The notes under the pieces are model-generated. The model saw only the letters and a program-made list of their open reading frames with translations, had not been told where the DNA came from and made no database searches. From positions 248,001 through 312,000 of the forward strand of contig CANKJK010000002.1 of assembly GCA_947482665.1 (NCBI GenBank): a stretch of DNA of 64,000 nucleotides. Direction: 5' to 3'. A program made the translations under genes and the position numbers. Origin of the DNA: Acidobacteriota bacterium (GTDB lineage Bacteria > Acidobacteriota > Vicinamibacteria > Vicinamibacterales > UBA2999). Of the stretch, positions 16,565 to 26,362 are shown piece by piece (the stretch's first letter is position 1; each line of letters opens with the position of its first letter).

Positions 16565-17975
16565 CGTCGGCTGCCCGGCCACCAGGCAAGCGCACCTCAA
16601 AGACGGTCCCGGTCTGAACGCCAGGCAGCACCTGGACGCGGCCCCCGAACAGTTCGACGATCTCTCGCGCGATCGCCAGCCCGAGCCCGGTGCCGCCTGT
16701 CCGGCGGGATCGGGAGGCATCCAGACGACGGAACCGCTCGAACACGCGCTCGCGCTCCGCCTCGGGAATGCCTGGCCCCGTGTCCTCGACGTGAATGACC
16801 GCGGCATCAGACGCCCACTCGCCCGGCTGTGATTCGAGCCGTCCGGATACACGAACCGCGCCGCCGTCACGGTTGTACTGCACGGCGTTCCGCAGCAGAT
16901 TGTCGAACACCCGCCGCAGCAGTCCGGCATCGGCGTAGGCGACGAGCGAGGGGGTGAGCTCGCTGGAAATGGTGATACTTCTCTCCGCGGCCAGTCCGGC
17001 CACGCTCTCGATCGACTCGCGCATCACCACTGCCAGCGACACCTCCGCCATGGGCGGCGTCCGGCGCTCCTGGGCGCGCACCAGCAGCATCAGGTCCTCC
17101 GTCAGGTCTCCCATCTGCCGGATGCGCTGCCCGACTTCCGCGAGCACCCGCCGATACTCGGTCCCGTCCCGCTCCCGTTTGAGCGTCACGTCGACCTCTC
17201 CCAGTATCGCGGTCAATGGCCCGCGCAGCTCATGTGACGCATCGGCGGCAAACCGCCGGTTGGCATCGATGGCGCCGCGGAGCCGATCCAGCATCCGGTT
17301 CAGCAGCGCGGTCATCCGGCCAATCTCGTCCTCGCTGCCCGGGGCATCGAGTCTCGCGTCGAATTGACCGTCCGCAATGGCGGCCGCCCGCTCGGTGATC
17401 CGGCGCACGGGGGCCAGCACGCTCGACGCAATCGTGAACCCGGCCACCGCCGTCGCGGCCAGGCTGGCGGCCCAGACGCCGGCCAGCAGCCACGCGAGCG
17501 TGCGGAGCGTGGATTCGAGCTGATCGGCGAACAACCCCACGGCCACGACGTAGCGCTCGGGGCCGGCCGTCATCAGGCCGATCATCCGCCCCCGCCGGCC
17601 AAGCACCGAGACATCCATCGTGGGTGAGACCCCGGCCAGCGCCTGCGCCAGCACGGCTCGCGGCAGGATCGCGGGGACGGTGCCGAGCAGAGGGGACTGC
17701 ATGAGCACCGTGCCGTCCTCTCTCACGAGTTGCACGAACTTGTCGGCAAACTCCTGGGTGCCCGGGATGCTGAACTCGTGCAAGTGCACGCCGTCGCCCG
17801 GCTCATCGACCGCTGAGGCCAGTTCCGTGGCGGCCAGTGTCCTGAGCTGTGCGTCGAGGTCGCGATACAGGAAGGCCCGGGTCCCGGCGTAGACGGCGGC
17901 CATCGCCAGCGTGAGCACGACACCAAAGGCCAGCAACAACCGCAGGGTGAGCCGCGCACGAAATGAGAGCGTCAT
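16548..17975 (-). CDS. Sensor histidine kinase of the metal-efflux operon
   Basis: The 475-residue membrane kinase has TM1 at about residues 12-31, a periplasmic sensor part, TM2 at about 158-185 and a HAMP linker. A HisKA domain carries phosphoacceptor His248 (ASHELRGPL), and the HATPase domain has NLLRNAVQYN, VEDTGPGIP and GGTGLGLAIA. Its first codon overlaps the stop of the response regulator by 4 bases (ATGA). The placement after czcCBA-like genes mirrors CzcRS/CusRS systems, so it probably senses periplasmic metal (inference). Confidence 0.92.
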   Translation of the reverse strand: MTLSFRARLTLRLLLAFGVVLTLAMAAVYAGTRAFLYRDLDAQLRTLAATELASAVDEPGDGVHLHEFSIPGTQEFADKFVQLVREDGTVLMQSPLLGTVPAILPRAVLAQALAGVSPTMDVSVLGRRGRMIGLMTAGPERYVVAVGLFADQLESTLRTLAWLLAGVWAASLAATAVAGFTIASSVLAPVRRITERAAAIADGQFDARLDAPGSEDEIGRMTALLNRMLDRLRGAIDANRRFAADASHELRGPLTAILGEVDVTLKRERDGTEYRRVLAEVGQRIRQMGDLTEDLMLLVRAQERRTPPMAEVSLAVVMRESIESVAGLAAERSITISSELTPSLVAYADAGLLRRVFDNLLRNAVQYNRDGGAVRVSGRLESQPGEWASDAAVIHVEDTGPGIPEAERERVFERFRRLDASRSRRTGGTGLGLAIAREIVELFGGRVQVLPGVQTGTVFEVRLPGGRAADVTSAV

Positions 17976-18700
17976 GCCAGAGGGTCTCCCGAGCCTGGCG
18001 CACGCAGCATGTATCCGAGGCCTCGGATGGTGTGGATGACGGGAGCGTCCAGGCCCGCCGCCTTCAGCTTACGGCGCAGGTATCCCACGTAGACATCGGC
18101 GACGTTGGAGGCCAGATCCACCTCCGCGCCCCAGACGCGCTCGGCCAGTTGGTCACGGGAGACGATCGTCCCGACGTGCCGCAGGAGATGCTCGAGCAGA
18201 CGATGCTCCGTCGCGCTCAGTGACACGGCCTGCCCCTCCAGCGTGACCAGGTGGGTTGTCGTGTCGAGCGCGATGGGGCCGCACCGCAACACATCCTCGG
18301 ATGGACGCCCTCCGCTGCGACGGGTCAGCGCCCGGAGGCGCGCCAGCAGTTCGTCAAACGCAAACGGCTTGACGAGGTAGTCGTCGGCGCCGGCGTTGAG
18401 GCCCGTCACGCGATCCGCCACCGCGTCGCGAGCCGTGAGCATCAGCACCGGCGTCTGGACCGCGTCTCGCCGCAGCCGGCGGCAGAGTTCAAAGCCGTCA
18501 TAGCCGGGCAGATTCACGTCCAGCACGATCGCGTCGTACGACGTATCGCCCGTCAGCCGTTCCGCCGCCGGACCGTCCTCCGCCAGATCGACGAGGTGGA
18601 GTTCCTCGCGCAGGCCACGCACCAGAAAGGCACTGATGGCCGGATCGTCCTCCACGACGAGGATTCGCACGGGTCCGATTGTAGAACCGGTGGAGGCCAC
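17972..18700 (-). CDS. OmpR-family response regulator of the metal-efflux operon
   Basis: The protein has 242 residues from GTG 18700, chosen because a GAGGAG ribosome site lies 6 bases before it; the frame itself stays open to 18754. The receiver domain has ILVVEDD, phosphoacceptor Asp61 (VLDVNLP) and LVKPF. The C-terminal winged helix ends in IHTIRGLGYML. It begins 11 bases after the stop of the RND pump gene and overlaps the kinase start by 4 bases, so regulator and kinase are the distal genes of the efflux operon. Confidence 0.92.
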   Translation of the reverse strand: MASTGSTIGPVRILVVEDDPAISAFLVRGLREELHLVDLAEDGPAAERLTGDTSYDAIVLDVNLPGYDGFELCRRLRRDAVQTPVLMLTARDAVADRVTGLNAGADDYLVKPFAFDELLARLRALTRRSGGRPSEDVLRCGPIALDTTTHLVTLEGQAVSLSATEHRLLEHLLRHVGTIVSRDQLAERVWGAEVDLASNVADVYVGYLRRKLKAAGLDAPVIHTIRGLGYMLRAPGSGDPLA

Positions 18701-18710
18701 ATCTCGCTCC

Positions 18711-21700
18711 TCAGCGCGGAATCCGGCTGGCAATCCGGCGCTCGATGAGCTCATAGAGGGTCGGGAGCACCATCAGGGTCAGCAGCGTCGAGGTCGCGAT
18801 CCCCCCGATCACGACGCTGGCCAGCGGACGCTGCACCTCAGACCCGGCGCCGTGCGAGATAGCCATCGGCACGAAGCCGAGCGCCGCCACCAACGCCGTC
18901 ATCATCACGGGTTTCAACCGCGTGCCGGCTCCCGCCAGCACGGCCTCCCGCAAGTGCACCCCGTCCTCGCGCAACCGGTTGACGGCCGTCACGAGCACCA
19001 CACCGTTGAGGACGGCCACGCCGAAGAGGGCGATGAAACCGACCGACGCCGAGAGGTTCAGCGTGAGTCCCCTGATCCAGAGTGCCGCGATGCCGCCCAC
19101 CAGCGCGAACGGCACATTCAGCAACACCAGCGCCGCCTGCCGGAGACGCCCGAACGTGACGAACAGCAGCAGGAAGATGATGGCCACCGAGAGCGGCACC
19201 ACCACCATCAGCCGATTCATCGCCCGTGACTGGTTCTCGAACTGGCCGCCCCACGCGAGCCGGTATCCGGGTGGCAGCGTCACGCGCTGCTCGATGAGCG
19301 GACGGGCCTCGGCCACGAAGCCGCCGACGTCCCGCCCGCGCACGTTGGTCTGCACGACGATGCGTCGCTCGGCGTTCTCGTGGTTGATGGCCTCCGGGGC
19401 CCGTGCCTCCGATATGCGGGCCACACGGGAGAGCGGGACCCGCTCCCCCTGGAGACCGACCAGCGGCAGGGCGCCGAGCGCCGTCGCATCGCGCCGCATC
19501 GCTTCGGGAAACCGCACGAGTACCGGGAAGCGGCGAGCGCCCTCGAGCAGCTCTGATGCCTGGCGACCGCCCACGGCGGTTTCCACCAGAGCGCCGATGT
19601 CGGCCACGCTGACACCCACGCGGGCCGCCGCAGCGCGATCCACATCCACCTGCAACTGGGCCGCGCCAAAGAGCGCCTCGAGTTGCAGGTCCGAGGCGCC
19701 GCGGACGTGCTCCAGCTCGTCGCGCACGGCCAGGCCGAGCCGCTCCAGTTCCGCGGAGTCCGGACCAAAGATCTTCACGGCCACATCCGCCTTCACGCCC
19801 GAGATGGTCTCGTCGAGGCGCATCGCCATCGGTTGGGTGAAGTTGAAGGTCATGCCTGGCACCTGGCCGAGGGTACCCGCCATCTGGTCGATAAGGGCGG
19901 CCTTGTCACGGCCCGTCGTCCAGGTGTTCGCGGGGTGGAGCGAGACGTAGATGTCCGCCTGGTAGATGCCCATGGCCTCGGTCGCCAGATCGGGCCGTCC
20001 GATCTTGGTCACCACGCCGGACACCTCGGGAAACGCCCGCAACAGTTTCTCCACGCGTCCCGACATCGCCAGAGATTCGTCGAGCGACACGGACGGGAGC
20101 TTCCGCGACTCGATGAGCAGCGACCCCTCGTCGAGCCGCGGCATGAACTCCGTGCCGAGAAACGGCAGTGACCCGAGCGCCAGCGCCACGGCCACCAGGG
20201 CGATCACCATCGTGCGGCCCGGGAAGTCCATCGCCCGCCGGAGGTCGTGGATGTAGCGGCCGCGCAACCGGAGGAACCACCCCTGCTCGTGGTGACCGCC
20301 GCCCGACGAGGGCAGGAACGAGGCCATGACCGGCACAACGGTCAGCGACAGCAGCAGCGATCCGAGGATGGCGGAGCACACCGTGATCGCCATCGGGCGG
20401 AACATCTTTCCCTCCAGCCCTTCGAGCGTGAAGATGGGCAGATACACGGCGATGATGATCAGCACGCCGAAGAGCACCGGGCGCGCCACCTCTGTCGCCG
20501 CCGCGGTCACCGTCTCGAGATACGTCTGTCGCGGGTGCGGCTCCCCCTCCGCGTGATGGACGCCGGCCCGGCGCCGGATCACGCTCTCCATCATCACGAC
20601 CGCACCATCGACGATGAGACCGAAGTCGATGGCGCCGAGCGACATCAGGTTGGACGACACGCCGAAGAGACGCATCCCGATGAAGCCGGTCAGCATCGCC
20701 ACCGGAATGACGGCGGCTACGATCAGCGAGGCGCGCAGGTCGCGCAGGAAGAAGACCAGCACCGCGATGACCAGGAGGGAGCCTTCAAGGAGGCTGTTGC
20801 GGACCGTCGTCGACGTGCGGGCGATGACTTCCGTCTGGTCGTAGAACGGCACCATCCGGAGGCGCCCGGGGAGCGTCCCGATAATCTCCGCCATCTTCTG
20901 CTTGACCCGCTCGCCGACGTCGCGGCCGTTCTCCCCCTTCAGCATGATCACCATGCCGGCCACGGATTCGCCCACGCCGTCGTGGGAGACGGCCCCCTGC
21001 CGCGGCATGGCGCCAATGCCGACCTCCGCCACGTCGCGAATCAGGACGGGCACGCCGTTGTGCTCGTGGACGACGATCTGCCGCAGGTCCTCTTCGTCCT
21101 TCACCAGGCCGTTGCCCCGGACGGTGTAGCGCTCCTGCCGGTGTTCGATGAAGCCGCCGGAGAACGGGAGGTTATTGGCCGCGACCGCGTCGAAGACCTG
21201 ACGGAGCGACACGCCGTAGCGGTCGAGGCGGGCCGGATCCACCACGACCTGATACTGCCGCGTCAGGCCGCCCCACCCGTTGATCTCGCCGACGCCGCGC
21301 ACCGCGCGGAGCTGCGTGCGCAGCTCCCAGTCATGGATGGTCTTGCGCGTCATCAGATCCGACGTGTCGCTCTCGACCAGGTACTGATAGATCTCGCCGA
21401 ACGCAGTCGCCACCGGACCCAGGACCGGCGCGACGCCGTCGGGCAACCGGTTGCGCGCCTCGGAGACCCGCTCCGTCACCAGTTGCCGGGCCAGATAGAC
21501 CGGCACCGCGTCGGCGAAGACGACCGTGACCAGTGACAACCCGGCCTTGGACACGGAGCGCACCTGCTCCGCATTCGGGACGCCCATCAACGCCGTCTCG
21601 ATCGGATAGGAGACGCGCTGCTCGACCTCCACGGCGGCCAGACCGGGTGCCTCGGCCACCACGGTCACCTGGTTGTTGGTGAGATCCGGAAACGCCTCGA

Positions 21701-21812
21701 CAGGCAGATCGCGATACGCGAAGAGGCCCGTGCCGATCAGGGCGACCAGGCACAGCAGGACGAACAGCCGCTGTCGGAGGCTCGCCGCGACCACCCGTTC
21801 GATGACGCCCAC
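18711..21812 (-). CDS. Heavy-metal efflux RND pump, CzcA-like
   Basis: The inner-membrane RND transporter has about 1033 residues. The motif DFGLIVDGAVVMMES in transmembrane helix 4 matches the Asp/Asp/Glu pattern of the CzcA (HME1) group that exports Co, Zn and Cd. CusA-type copper pumps have a different pattern. The start is GTG 21812, with GGAGGG at 7 bases, directly after the TGA of the adaptor gene; the open frame to 21863 is discounted. It forms a tripartite pump with the two proteins encoded upstream. Confidence 0.94.
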   Translation of the reverse strand: MGVIERVVAASLRQRLFVLLCLVALIGTGLFAYRDLPVEAFPDLTNNQVTVVAEAPGLAAVEVEQRVSYPIETALMGVPNAEQVRSVSKAGLSLVTVVFADAVPVYLARQLVTERVSEARNRLPDGVAPVLGPVATAFGEIYQYLVESDTSDLMTRKTIHDWELRTQLRAVRGVGEINGWGGLTRQYQVVVDPARLDRYGVSLRQVFDAVAANNLPFSGGFIEHRQERYTVRGNGLVKDEEDLRQIVVHEHNGVPVLIRDVAEVGIGAMPRQGAVSHDGVGESVAGMVIMLKGENGRDVGERVKQKMAEIIGTLPGRLRMVPFYDQTEVIARTSTTVRNSLLEGSLLVIAVLVFFLRDLRASLIVAAVIPVAMLTGFIGMRLFGVSSNLMSLGAIDFGLIVDGAVVMMESVIRRRAGVHHAEGEPHPRQTYLETVTAAATEVARPVLFGVLIIIAVYLPIFTLEGLEGKMFRPMAITVCSAILGSLLLSLTVVPVMASFLPSSGGGHHEQGWFLRLRGRYIHDLRRAMDFPGRTMVIALVAVALALGSLPFLGTEFMPRLDEGSLLIESRKLPSVSLDESLAMSGRVEKLLRAFPEVSGVVTKIGRPDLATEAMGIYQADIYVSLHPANTWTTGRDKAALIDQMAGTLGQVPGMTFNFTQPMAMRLDETISGVKADVAVKIFGPDSAELERLGLAVRDELEHVRGASDLQLEALFGAAQLQVDVDRAAAARVGVSVADIGALVETAVGGRQASELLEGARRFPVLVRFPEAMRRDATALGALPLVGLQGERVPLSRVARISEARAPEAINHENAERRIVVQTNVRGRDVGGFVAEARPLIEQRVTLPPGYRLAWGGQFENQSRAMNRLMVVVPLSVAIIFLLLFVTFGRLRQAALVLLNVPFALVGGIAALWIRGLTLNLSASVGFIALFGVAVLNGVVLVTAVNRLREDGVHLREAVLAGAGTRLKPVMMTALVAALGFVPMAISHGAGSEVQRPLASVVIGGIATSTLLTLMVLPTLYELIERRIASRIPR

Positions 21813-21813
21813 G

Positions 21814-23034
21814 TCAGTTCCCTCCGGCGGGCGCCAGCAGCGCCGACTTGAGCGCGAACCCACCGGCCGCCACCACGCGGTCCGCGACGGCCAGCCCCTC
21901 GGTGACTTCGACGTTGCCGCCGGCCTCGGCGCCCAGCGTCACCGTCCGCGGCTCAAACCGCCCCGGCGTTCCGGCGACGAACACGACCGTGCGGCCGTCC
22001 AGGGACTGCACCGCGGCGCGGGGCACGACCAGCGATGGCCGTGTCTCCCGTGTGGCGAGCACCACGCTGGCAAACATTTCCGGCTTGAGCCGCCGGTCGC
22101 GGTTCGCAACCGTCGCCCGCACCGTCACCCGGCGCGTCTGCGGGTTCACCACATCGCCGATGAAGCTGATGGTCCCGGGGAAGGTCTCATCGGGATACGC
22201 CGCCACCCGCACGCCGACCGTCCGTCCGACGGCCACCTGCGGCAGAGACGCCTCGTCAACCTCGGCCACCACCCAGAGCGAGGCCAGATCGCTGACGGTG
22301 TAGAGGACCGCGCCGGGGACCACCGTGGTGCCAGGCGTCACGTGACGCTCGAGCACCACACCGGGCATCGGACTGCGGACCGGGATGGCTTCGTCGGCCT
22401 GTGCCTCGCGCACGCTCGTCTCGCCGTTGGCCAGCGTGGCCACGTGCACACCCACGTGCTCGAGTTCCTCGATGGAGCGCGTCACCTCGGCCCGCGCCTC
22501 GGCCAGCCGCTGGGCCGCGCCTTCGCGCTCGACAGCCGCCCGCCGCACATCCTGCGCGGCCACGGCCCTGGCCACCAGCAGGCGCTCAGTCCGCGCGTGC
22601 GCGTCAGTGGCGTAGGCCAGCTCCGCCTCCAGGCGCTGCCGCTCGGCCACCGCCTTGCGATACCCGGCCCACGCGTCATGCATCGCATGGCCATGCATCG
22701 TCGCCAGGAGCTGCCCCTGGGTGACCCGGTCCCCGACCTGCGCGAGTGTCTTCAGGATGAGCCCCTCCTGGAGTGAGCCGACGCGCGCCGTGCGCGAGTC
22801 ATCCAGATTCACGACGCCCGGCACCACGATCTGCCCCGCCATCGGCACCGACTCGACGGCCGCGAGCACGATCCCGGCGCTCTCCACCGCAGCCGGACTC
22901 AGCGTCACGCCTGCCAGCGCCGAGGCCTGGGCAGGCGCCTTCTCCGCCGGCTTGGCCTGCGGGACCGCCTCCGGCGTCCGGCACCCCGCGACGGTCAAGA
23001 GCACCACACCCATCCCACACACGATCCGCGTCAT
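21814..23034 (-). CDS. Efflux RND periplasmic adaptor, CzcB-like lipoprotein
   Basis: The 406-residue membrane-fusion protein has a lipobox (LTVAGC, Cys18). It has barrel-sandwich, helical-hairpin and beta-barrel regions (GVVNLDDSRTARVGSLQEG, a long helical stretch with YRKAVAERQRLEAELAY, and SLWVVAEVDEASLPQVAVG). A histidine-containing HGHAMHD segment in the lipoyl region may contact metal. The gene start overlaps the outer-membrane gene by 4 bases (ATGA) and its stop is followed immediately by the RND start. Confidence 0.92.
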   Translation of the reverse strand: MTRIVCGMGVVLLTVAGCRTPEAVPQAKPAEKAPAQASALAGVTLSPAAVESAGIVLAAVESVPMAGQIVVPGVVNLDDSRTARVGSLQEGLILKTLAQVGDRVTQGQLLATMHGHAMHDAWAGYRKAVAERQRLEAELAYATDAHARTERLLVARAVAAQDVRRAAVEREGAAQRLAEARAEVTRSIEELEHVGVHVATLANGETSVREAQADEAIPVRSPMPGVVLERHVTPGTTVVPGAVLYTVSDLASLWVVAEVDEASLPQVAVGRTVGVRVAAYPDETFPGTISFIGDVVNPQTRRVTVRATVANRDRRLKPEMFASVVLATRETRPSLVVPRAAVQSLDGRTVVFVAGTPGRFEPRTVTLGAEAGGNVEVTEGLAVADRVVAAGGFALKSALLAPAGGN

Positions 23035-24233
23035 GGCAGTACCTCCTCGCCCGCCGCGAACCGCGCCTCGAGCGCGGCGGCCAGCGCATCGAGCCGAACT
23101 TCAATCGCCAACTGGCGCGCCTCGCGCAGCACCCGCTCCGCATCGAGGAGCCGCAGCACGTCGACGACCCCCTCCCGCAGCGCGGCGGCCGTCGCGCTCC
23201 GCACGGCCTCGGCAGGCTCCACCAGGTCGCGCGCGACGGTCCCCGCGCGGTCAGCCAGCGCGCGTGCGGCCCGCCCGGTGCTCTGGGCGTCGGCCATCAG
23301 TCGGCCCATGACCGCGGCCTGCTCGGCTTCGGCTGCGCGCACCTCACCATCGGCGCGCGCGATCGGCGCACCGTTGCGATCGAAGAACGGCAACGTGAGC
23401 GCGACGCCGGCCACCGCCGTGTCCACACCGGATGTGCGCTTGTAGCCGGCCGTCAGTAATGGATCGGGCCGCCGACGCCCGTGTTCGAGGGCCAGCGCCT
23501 GCCGGGCCCGGGCCACGCGGGCCTCGGCGAGGCGCGCATCCGGATGACGCGCCACGGAGCCCGTCGCCTGCACCGCTGCCACCGCGGGCGCGGCGGGCTC
23601 GGCAAGACGCCCGGCCTCGGGCGGCGCGGACAGCCCGGTGACGTAGCCCAGTTCGCTCAGGCGCCGGTCCAGCGCCAGCCGGGCGTGCACCATCTCCAGA
23701 TCAAGGCGCGCAATGTCGGCCCGCACCTTTAACAGGTCCGCCTCGGGGGTCACCCCCTCTTCAACGCGGCGTGTGAGGAGACCGGCCACCTCCGCGAGGT
23801 CCCGGTGCGTCGCGGTGAGGGATTCCAGGAGGAGTCGAGCCCGCAAGGCCTCCACGTAGATCCGCGTGGTGCGCTCGGCCAGCTGCCAGTCGGTCAGGCC
23901 GACCTGGGCGCCCGCGGCGTCGCGGTCGGCATTGGCCAGGTCCCGGCGCAAGCGCCGCTTGGCTCCGAGCTCAATGGCCTGATTGACCACCGCGAACACA
24001 TCCTTCGCCAGCCCGGAGGTCCCAGGCCCGAAGTTCTCGACGCGCATGTCGAGCTGGGGATTCAGGAGGCGGCCAGACGTGCGCGCGACCTCCTCCGCCG
24101 AAGTGGCCAGGCGTACGGCCGCCTCTCGAAGTGGCGAGGCGCGTCTCGCCTGAGCGAGGGCGTCCGCCAGGGAAAAGGGTGGGGCCGGCGGGTCAATCGC
24201 CAGGCCGGCCACCAGCGTCAGTAGCAGGAGCAT
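23031..24233 (-). CDS. Outer-membrane efflux protein, CzcC-like
   Basis: The 400-residue TolC/OEP-family protein has a short signal peptide and two repeats of helical hairpins (from SLADALAQARRASPLREAAVRL to the C-terminal LRLLDAERVLREARQLAIEVRLDALAAALEA). It is the outer-membrane channel of the CzcCBA-like pump and the first gene of the operon. A -10-like TAGAGT lies exactly 6 bases before the ATG without a Shine-Dalgarno sequence, so the operon mRNA may be leaderless. Confidence 0.9.
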   Translation of the reverse strand: MLLLLTLVAGLAIDPPAPPFSLADALAQARRASPLREAAVRLATSAEEVARTSGRLLNPQLDMRVENFGPGTSGLAKDVFAVVNQAIELGAKRRLRRDLANADRDAAGAQVGLTDWQLAERTTRIYVEALRARLLLESLTATHRDLAEVAGLLTRRVEEGVTPEADLLKVRADIARLDLEMVHARLALDRRLSELGYVTGLSAPPEAGRLAEPAAPAVAAVQATGSVARHPDARLAEARVARARQALALEHGRRRPDPLLTAGYKRTSGVDTAVAGVALTLPFFDRNGAPIARADGEVRAAEAEQAAVMGRLMADAQSTGRAARALADRAGTVARDLVEPAEAVRSATAAALREGVVDVLRLLDAERVLREARQLAIEVRLDALAAALEARFAAGEEVLP

Positions 24234-24239
24234 GCCGCC

Positions 24240-24245
24240 ACTCTA
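24240..24245 (-). promoter_or_regulatory. Putative -10 box TAGAGT of the efflux operon
   Basis: On the minus strand TAGAGT is followed by 6 bases (GGCGGC) and then the ATG of the outer-membrane efflux gene. This is the spacing expected if transcription starts at or next to the start codon. The same spacing is seen before typA, dut and the pseudopilin gene. Confidence 0.45.
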
Positions 24246-24290
24246 GCCATGGCGCATGAGATGAGGATGAGAGCCGGCCGTACGTGACAA

Positions 24291-24324
24291 CGCCCCGGCC
24301 CAGCCATGTGGCGGGACCGGGGCG
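24291..24324 (-). terminator. Possible hairpin terminator after the diheme cytochrome gene
   Basis: CGCCCCGG and CCGGGGCG form an 8-bp GC stem around an 18-base loop, downstream of the gene that ends at 24351. There is no U tract, so this would be a weak intrinsic terminator or only a mRNA-end hairpin. Confidence 0.35.
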
Positions 24325-24350
24325 CGTCGGGACCGTGCCGTGTGCCTGAA

Positions 24351-25454
24351 CTAGGGCACGCGCGGCAGACCGAGCCGCTCGTGGTCACCCTTCTCGGGCG
24401 TGCGCGTGTCGAAGTAGCCGAGCTTCTTACCAAACGGCGTCCGGCCGGGCTTCTCCCAGTAGACGGCCGAGCCGTCCATGGCCTTCACCAGGTCGGCCGA
24501 CGGCGCGCCTGCCAGCGTGAAGGTCAGCTCCACCTTGTCACCGGCCGCGATCTTCGGCAGCTTCCACACCACCGCATCACCCGCAGGGTCGTAGGCCGGG
24601 CGCGTGGTCTTGCCACTTTCATCCGGGTGCGTCGCCAGCTGAATCGCCGGCACCAGGCCGAGCGACTTGAAGGAGACCGAACCCTTGTAGCCGGTGCCGG
24701 TGCCGCCGACCACCTTCATGCCGGCCGGGATGCGCACGAACACGGTGACGACCTGCGCCGCCAGGCCGTTGTTCACCACGCCAGGGTTGCTGAGCGCGAT
24801 TTTGTAGGTGGTGTTGCCGTCCTTCTGCTCACCCGTCGTGATGCCGCCGCCGATCGAGGCGCGCAGACCAAGGTCCTCAACCAGGAACTTGTAGATCTCG
24901 CGGAGGTTGGTCTCCGAGAGCCGCTCGGGCGAGTAGTTGCCCATGCCGCCCGTCGGGTACTTGTCCGTGTGGGTGTAGACCTGCTTCTTGAAGTAGTCGA
25001 AGCTCATTTCCTTGGCGTGCTCACCCAGCCACTTGCGGGCGAACTTGTTCTCCGGCTCGTGGCACTCGCCGCAGCCCGAGATCTGCATGTAGACCTTTTG
25101 CCCGTACGGCGCCGACGCCGGCACGGCCGGCCAATGCCAGTGCCCCGGTTCGTTCACCTTCGGCTTGGTCTTCATCATCGCGTAGATGTCGGCCACGGCC
25201 TGGTCCGTCAGCTGCTTCTCCGTGTAGGCCAGCATGATGCCCCACGGCTTCCGGATCTCGTGCTTGAACTGCTCAAACGTGACGCGCCCCCCTGCCAGGT
25301 CGGGGCCGAAGCCGCCCTCCCCGTTGTCGCCGTGGCAGTCATTACACAGCTTCGAGCGGTAGACGGCCGCCCCCTTCTGCGGATCGCCAACCGGCTCCGC
25401 CGCGGGTGCCTGCATCAGCGGGGCCGCCATCAACGCTACCAGCAACATACTCAT
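24351..25454 (-). CDS. Secreted diheme c-type cytochrome with C-terminal beta domain
   Basis: The 367-residue exported protein has two cytochrome c domains, with heme sites CNDCH (residues 37-41) and CGECH (128-132). Then comes a domain of about 170 residues that looks like a beta sandwich (NVVNNGLAAQVV-type strands and DKVELTFTLAG). The His/Trp-rich linker GHWHWPAVP is unusual. ATG 25454 follows GAGGGA. I do not recognise the C-terminal domain; it may bind a substrate or a partner in a periplasmic redox reaction. Confidence 0.85.
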   Translation of the reverse strand: MSMLLVALMAAPLMQAPAAEPVGDPQKGAAVYRSKLCNDCHGDNGEGGFGPDLAGGRVTFEQFKHEIRKPWGIMLAYTEKQLTDQAVADIYAMMKTKPKVNEPGHWHWPAVPASAPYGQKVYMQISGCGECHEPENKFARKWLGEHAKEMSFDYFKKQVYTHTDKYPTGGMGNYSPERLSETNLREIYKFLVEDLGLRASIGGGITTGEQKDGNTTYKIALSNPGVVNNGLAAQVVTVFVRIPAGMKVVGGTGTGYKGSVSFKSLGLVPAIQLATHPDESGKTTRPAYDPAGDAVVWKLPKIAAGDKVELTFTLAGAPSADLVKAMDGSAVYWEKPGRTPFGKKLGYFDTRTPEKGDHERLGLPRVP

Positions 25455-25569
25455 GTCAAATCCCTCTCAGTGGGCCGGAGCGACGAGCCGCGGCGCGGGG
25501 GTATCTTCCCGCCGGGGGCAACGGAGCGTCAAGCTCCAGACTTCCGTGAGGACGGCTCCCGGCCCTCAC

Positions 25570-25809
25570 CTAGCCCGCCTGCCGGACAAACCGGGGCTGC
25601 CGCCGGCCGTCCACCTCGACGTCCTCGAAAAACATCGCGAACGGACGCACCCAGAGGCCCGAGTCGTCATAGAGGGGGCGGTAGACCACGAGGGCCTCCA
25701 GCGTCTCGCTGTGGCGGGCGACCCCGATGAGTTCGTACTCCCCACCTTTGTAGTGCCGATAGCGACCCGGCAGCACCTCAGGCAGAGGCGCGAGATCCCC
25801 GGAGCTCAC
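25570..25809 (-). CDS. DUF1653 family protein
   Basis: The 79-residue protein matches the DUF1653 pattern along its whole length: GRYRHYKGGEYELIGVARHSETLEALVVYR, LWVRPFAMF and PRFVR. The family is a small beta-rich domain of unknown function. Its start overlaps the stop of the DinB-fold gene by 4 bases (ATGA), so the two are co-translated. Confidence 0.9.
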   Translation of the reverse strand: MSSGDLAPLPEVLPGRYRHYKGGEYELIGVARHSETLEALVVYRPLYDDSGLWVRPFAMFFEDVEVDGRRQPRFVRQAG

Positions 25810-26291
25810 CGGCCCACGACCGACCGGATGCGCGCCAGGTGGTGCCAGCTATGCCGAACCGCGTGGTCCTCCAGCACAAACTGCGCGGTCACCGGAGCGC
25901 CGAAGCTGAGCGAGAAGGGTGCCGCCCGGTCCAGGTCGGCATCGCTGAAGGCGCGGACCGCCTCGGCGACCTGCCGACTGTTCTGGCGCAGGAGATCGAG
26001 CGCGGCGGCTTTGGAGACCTGGGCGTGCTCACCGGCATGGGTGGCATTCAATCCGGCCACGACCTCCCAGGTGACATCGGTCACCGCGTTTCCACCCGCA
26101 ACCGCCCGCGCCAGGTCGACTTCGATCGGATAGACGAGGGCCACGTGATTCACAATCTGCCCCACTGTCCGGCGGTCCGTCGCGGAGACCGCCGTGCCCC
26201 ATTCGGCTTCCGACAGCCCCTCCGCGAACGCGGCCAACCCGGCCGCCCCTTCCTCGATACGTGCGGCAAGTGCTTCTGCCCGATGACTCAT
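25806..26291 (-). CDS. DinB-fold (YfiT-like) protein
   Basis: The 161-residue four-helix protein has the three metal-ligand histidine positions of DinB/YfiT proteins (NHVALVYP; DHAVRHSWHHL). Members include thiol-dependent S-transferases; the co-substrate is unknown. GAAGGAGG precedes ATG 26291. It is the first of three DinB-fold genes in the window (others at 27492 and 41809). Confidence 0.85.
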   Translation of the reverse strand: MSHRAEALAARIEEGAAGLAAFAEGLSEAEWGTAVSATDRRTVGQIVNHVALVYPIEVDLARAVAGGNAVTDVTWEVVAGLNATHAGEHAQVSKAAALDLLRQNSRQVAEAVRAFSDADLDRAAPFSLSFGAPVTAQFVLEDHAVRHSWHHLARIRSVVGR

Positions 26292-26362
26292 CTCATGCCT
26301 CCTTCAGTTACGAACAACGGTGTGGAACGCCTCAGCGGTGCATCGGGCCTCGACACGCCCTG

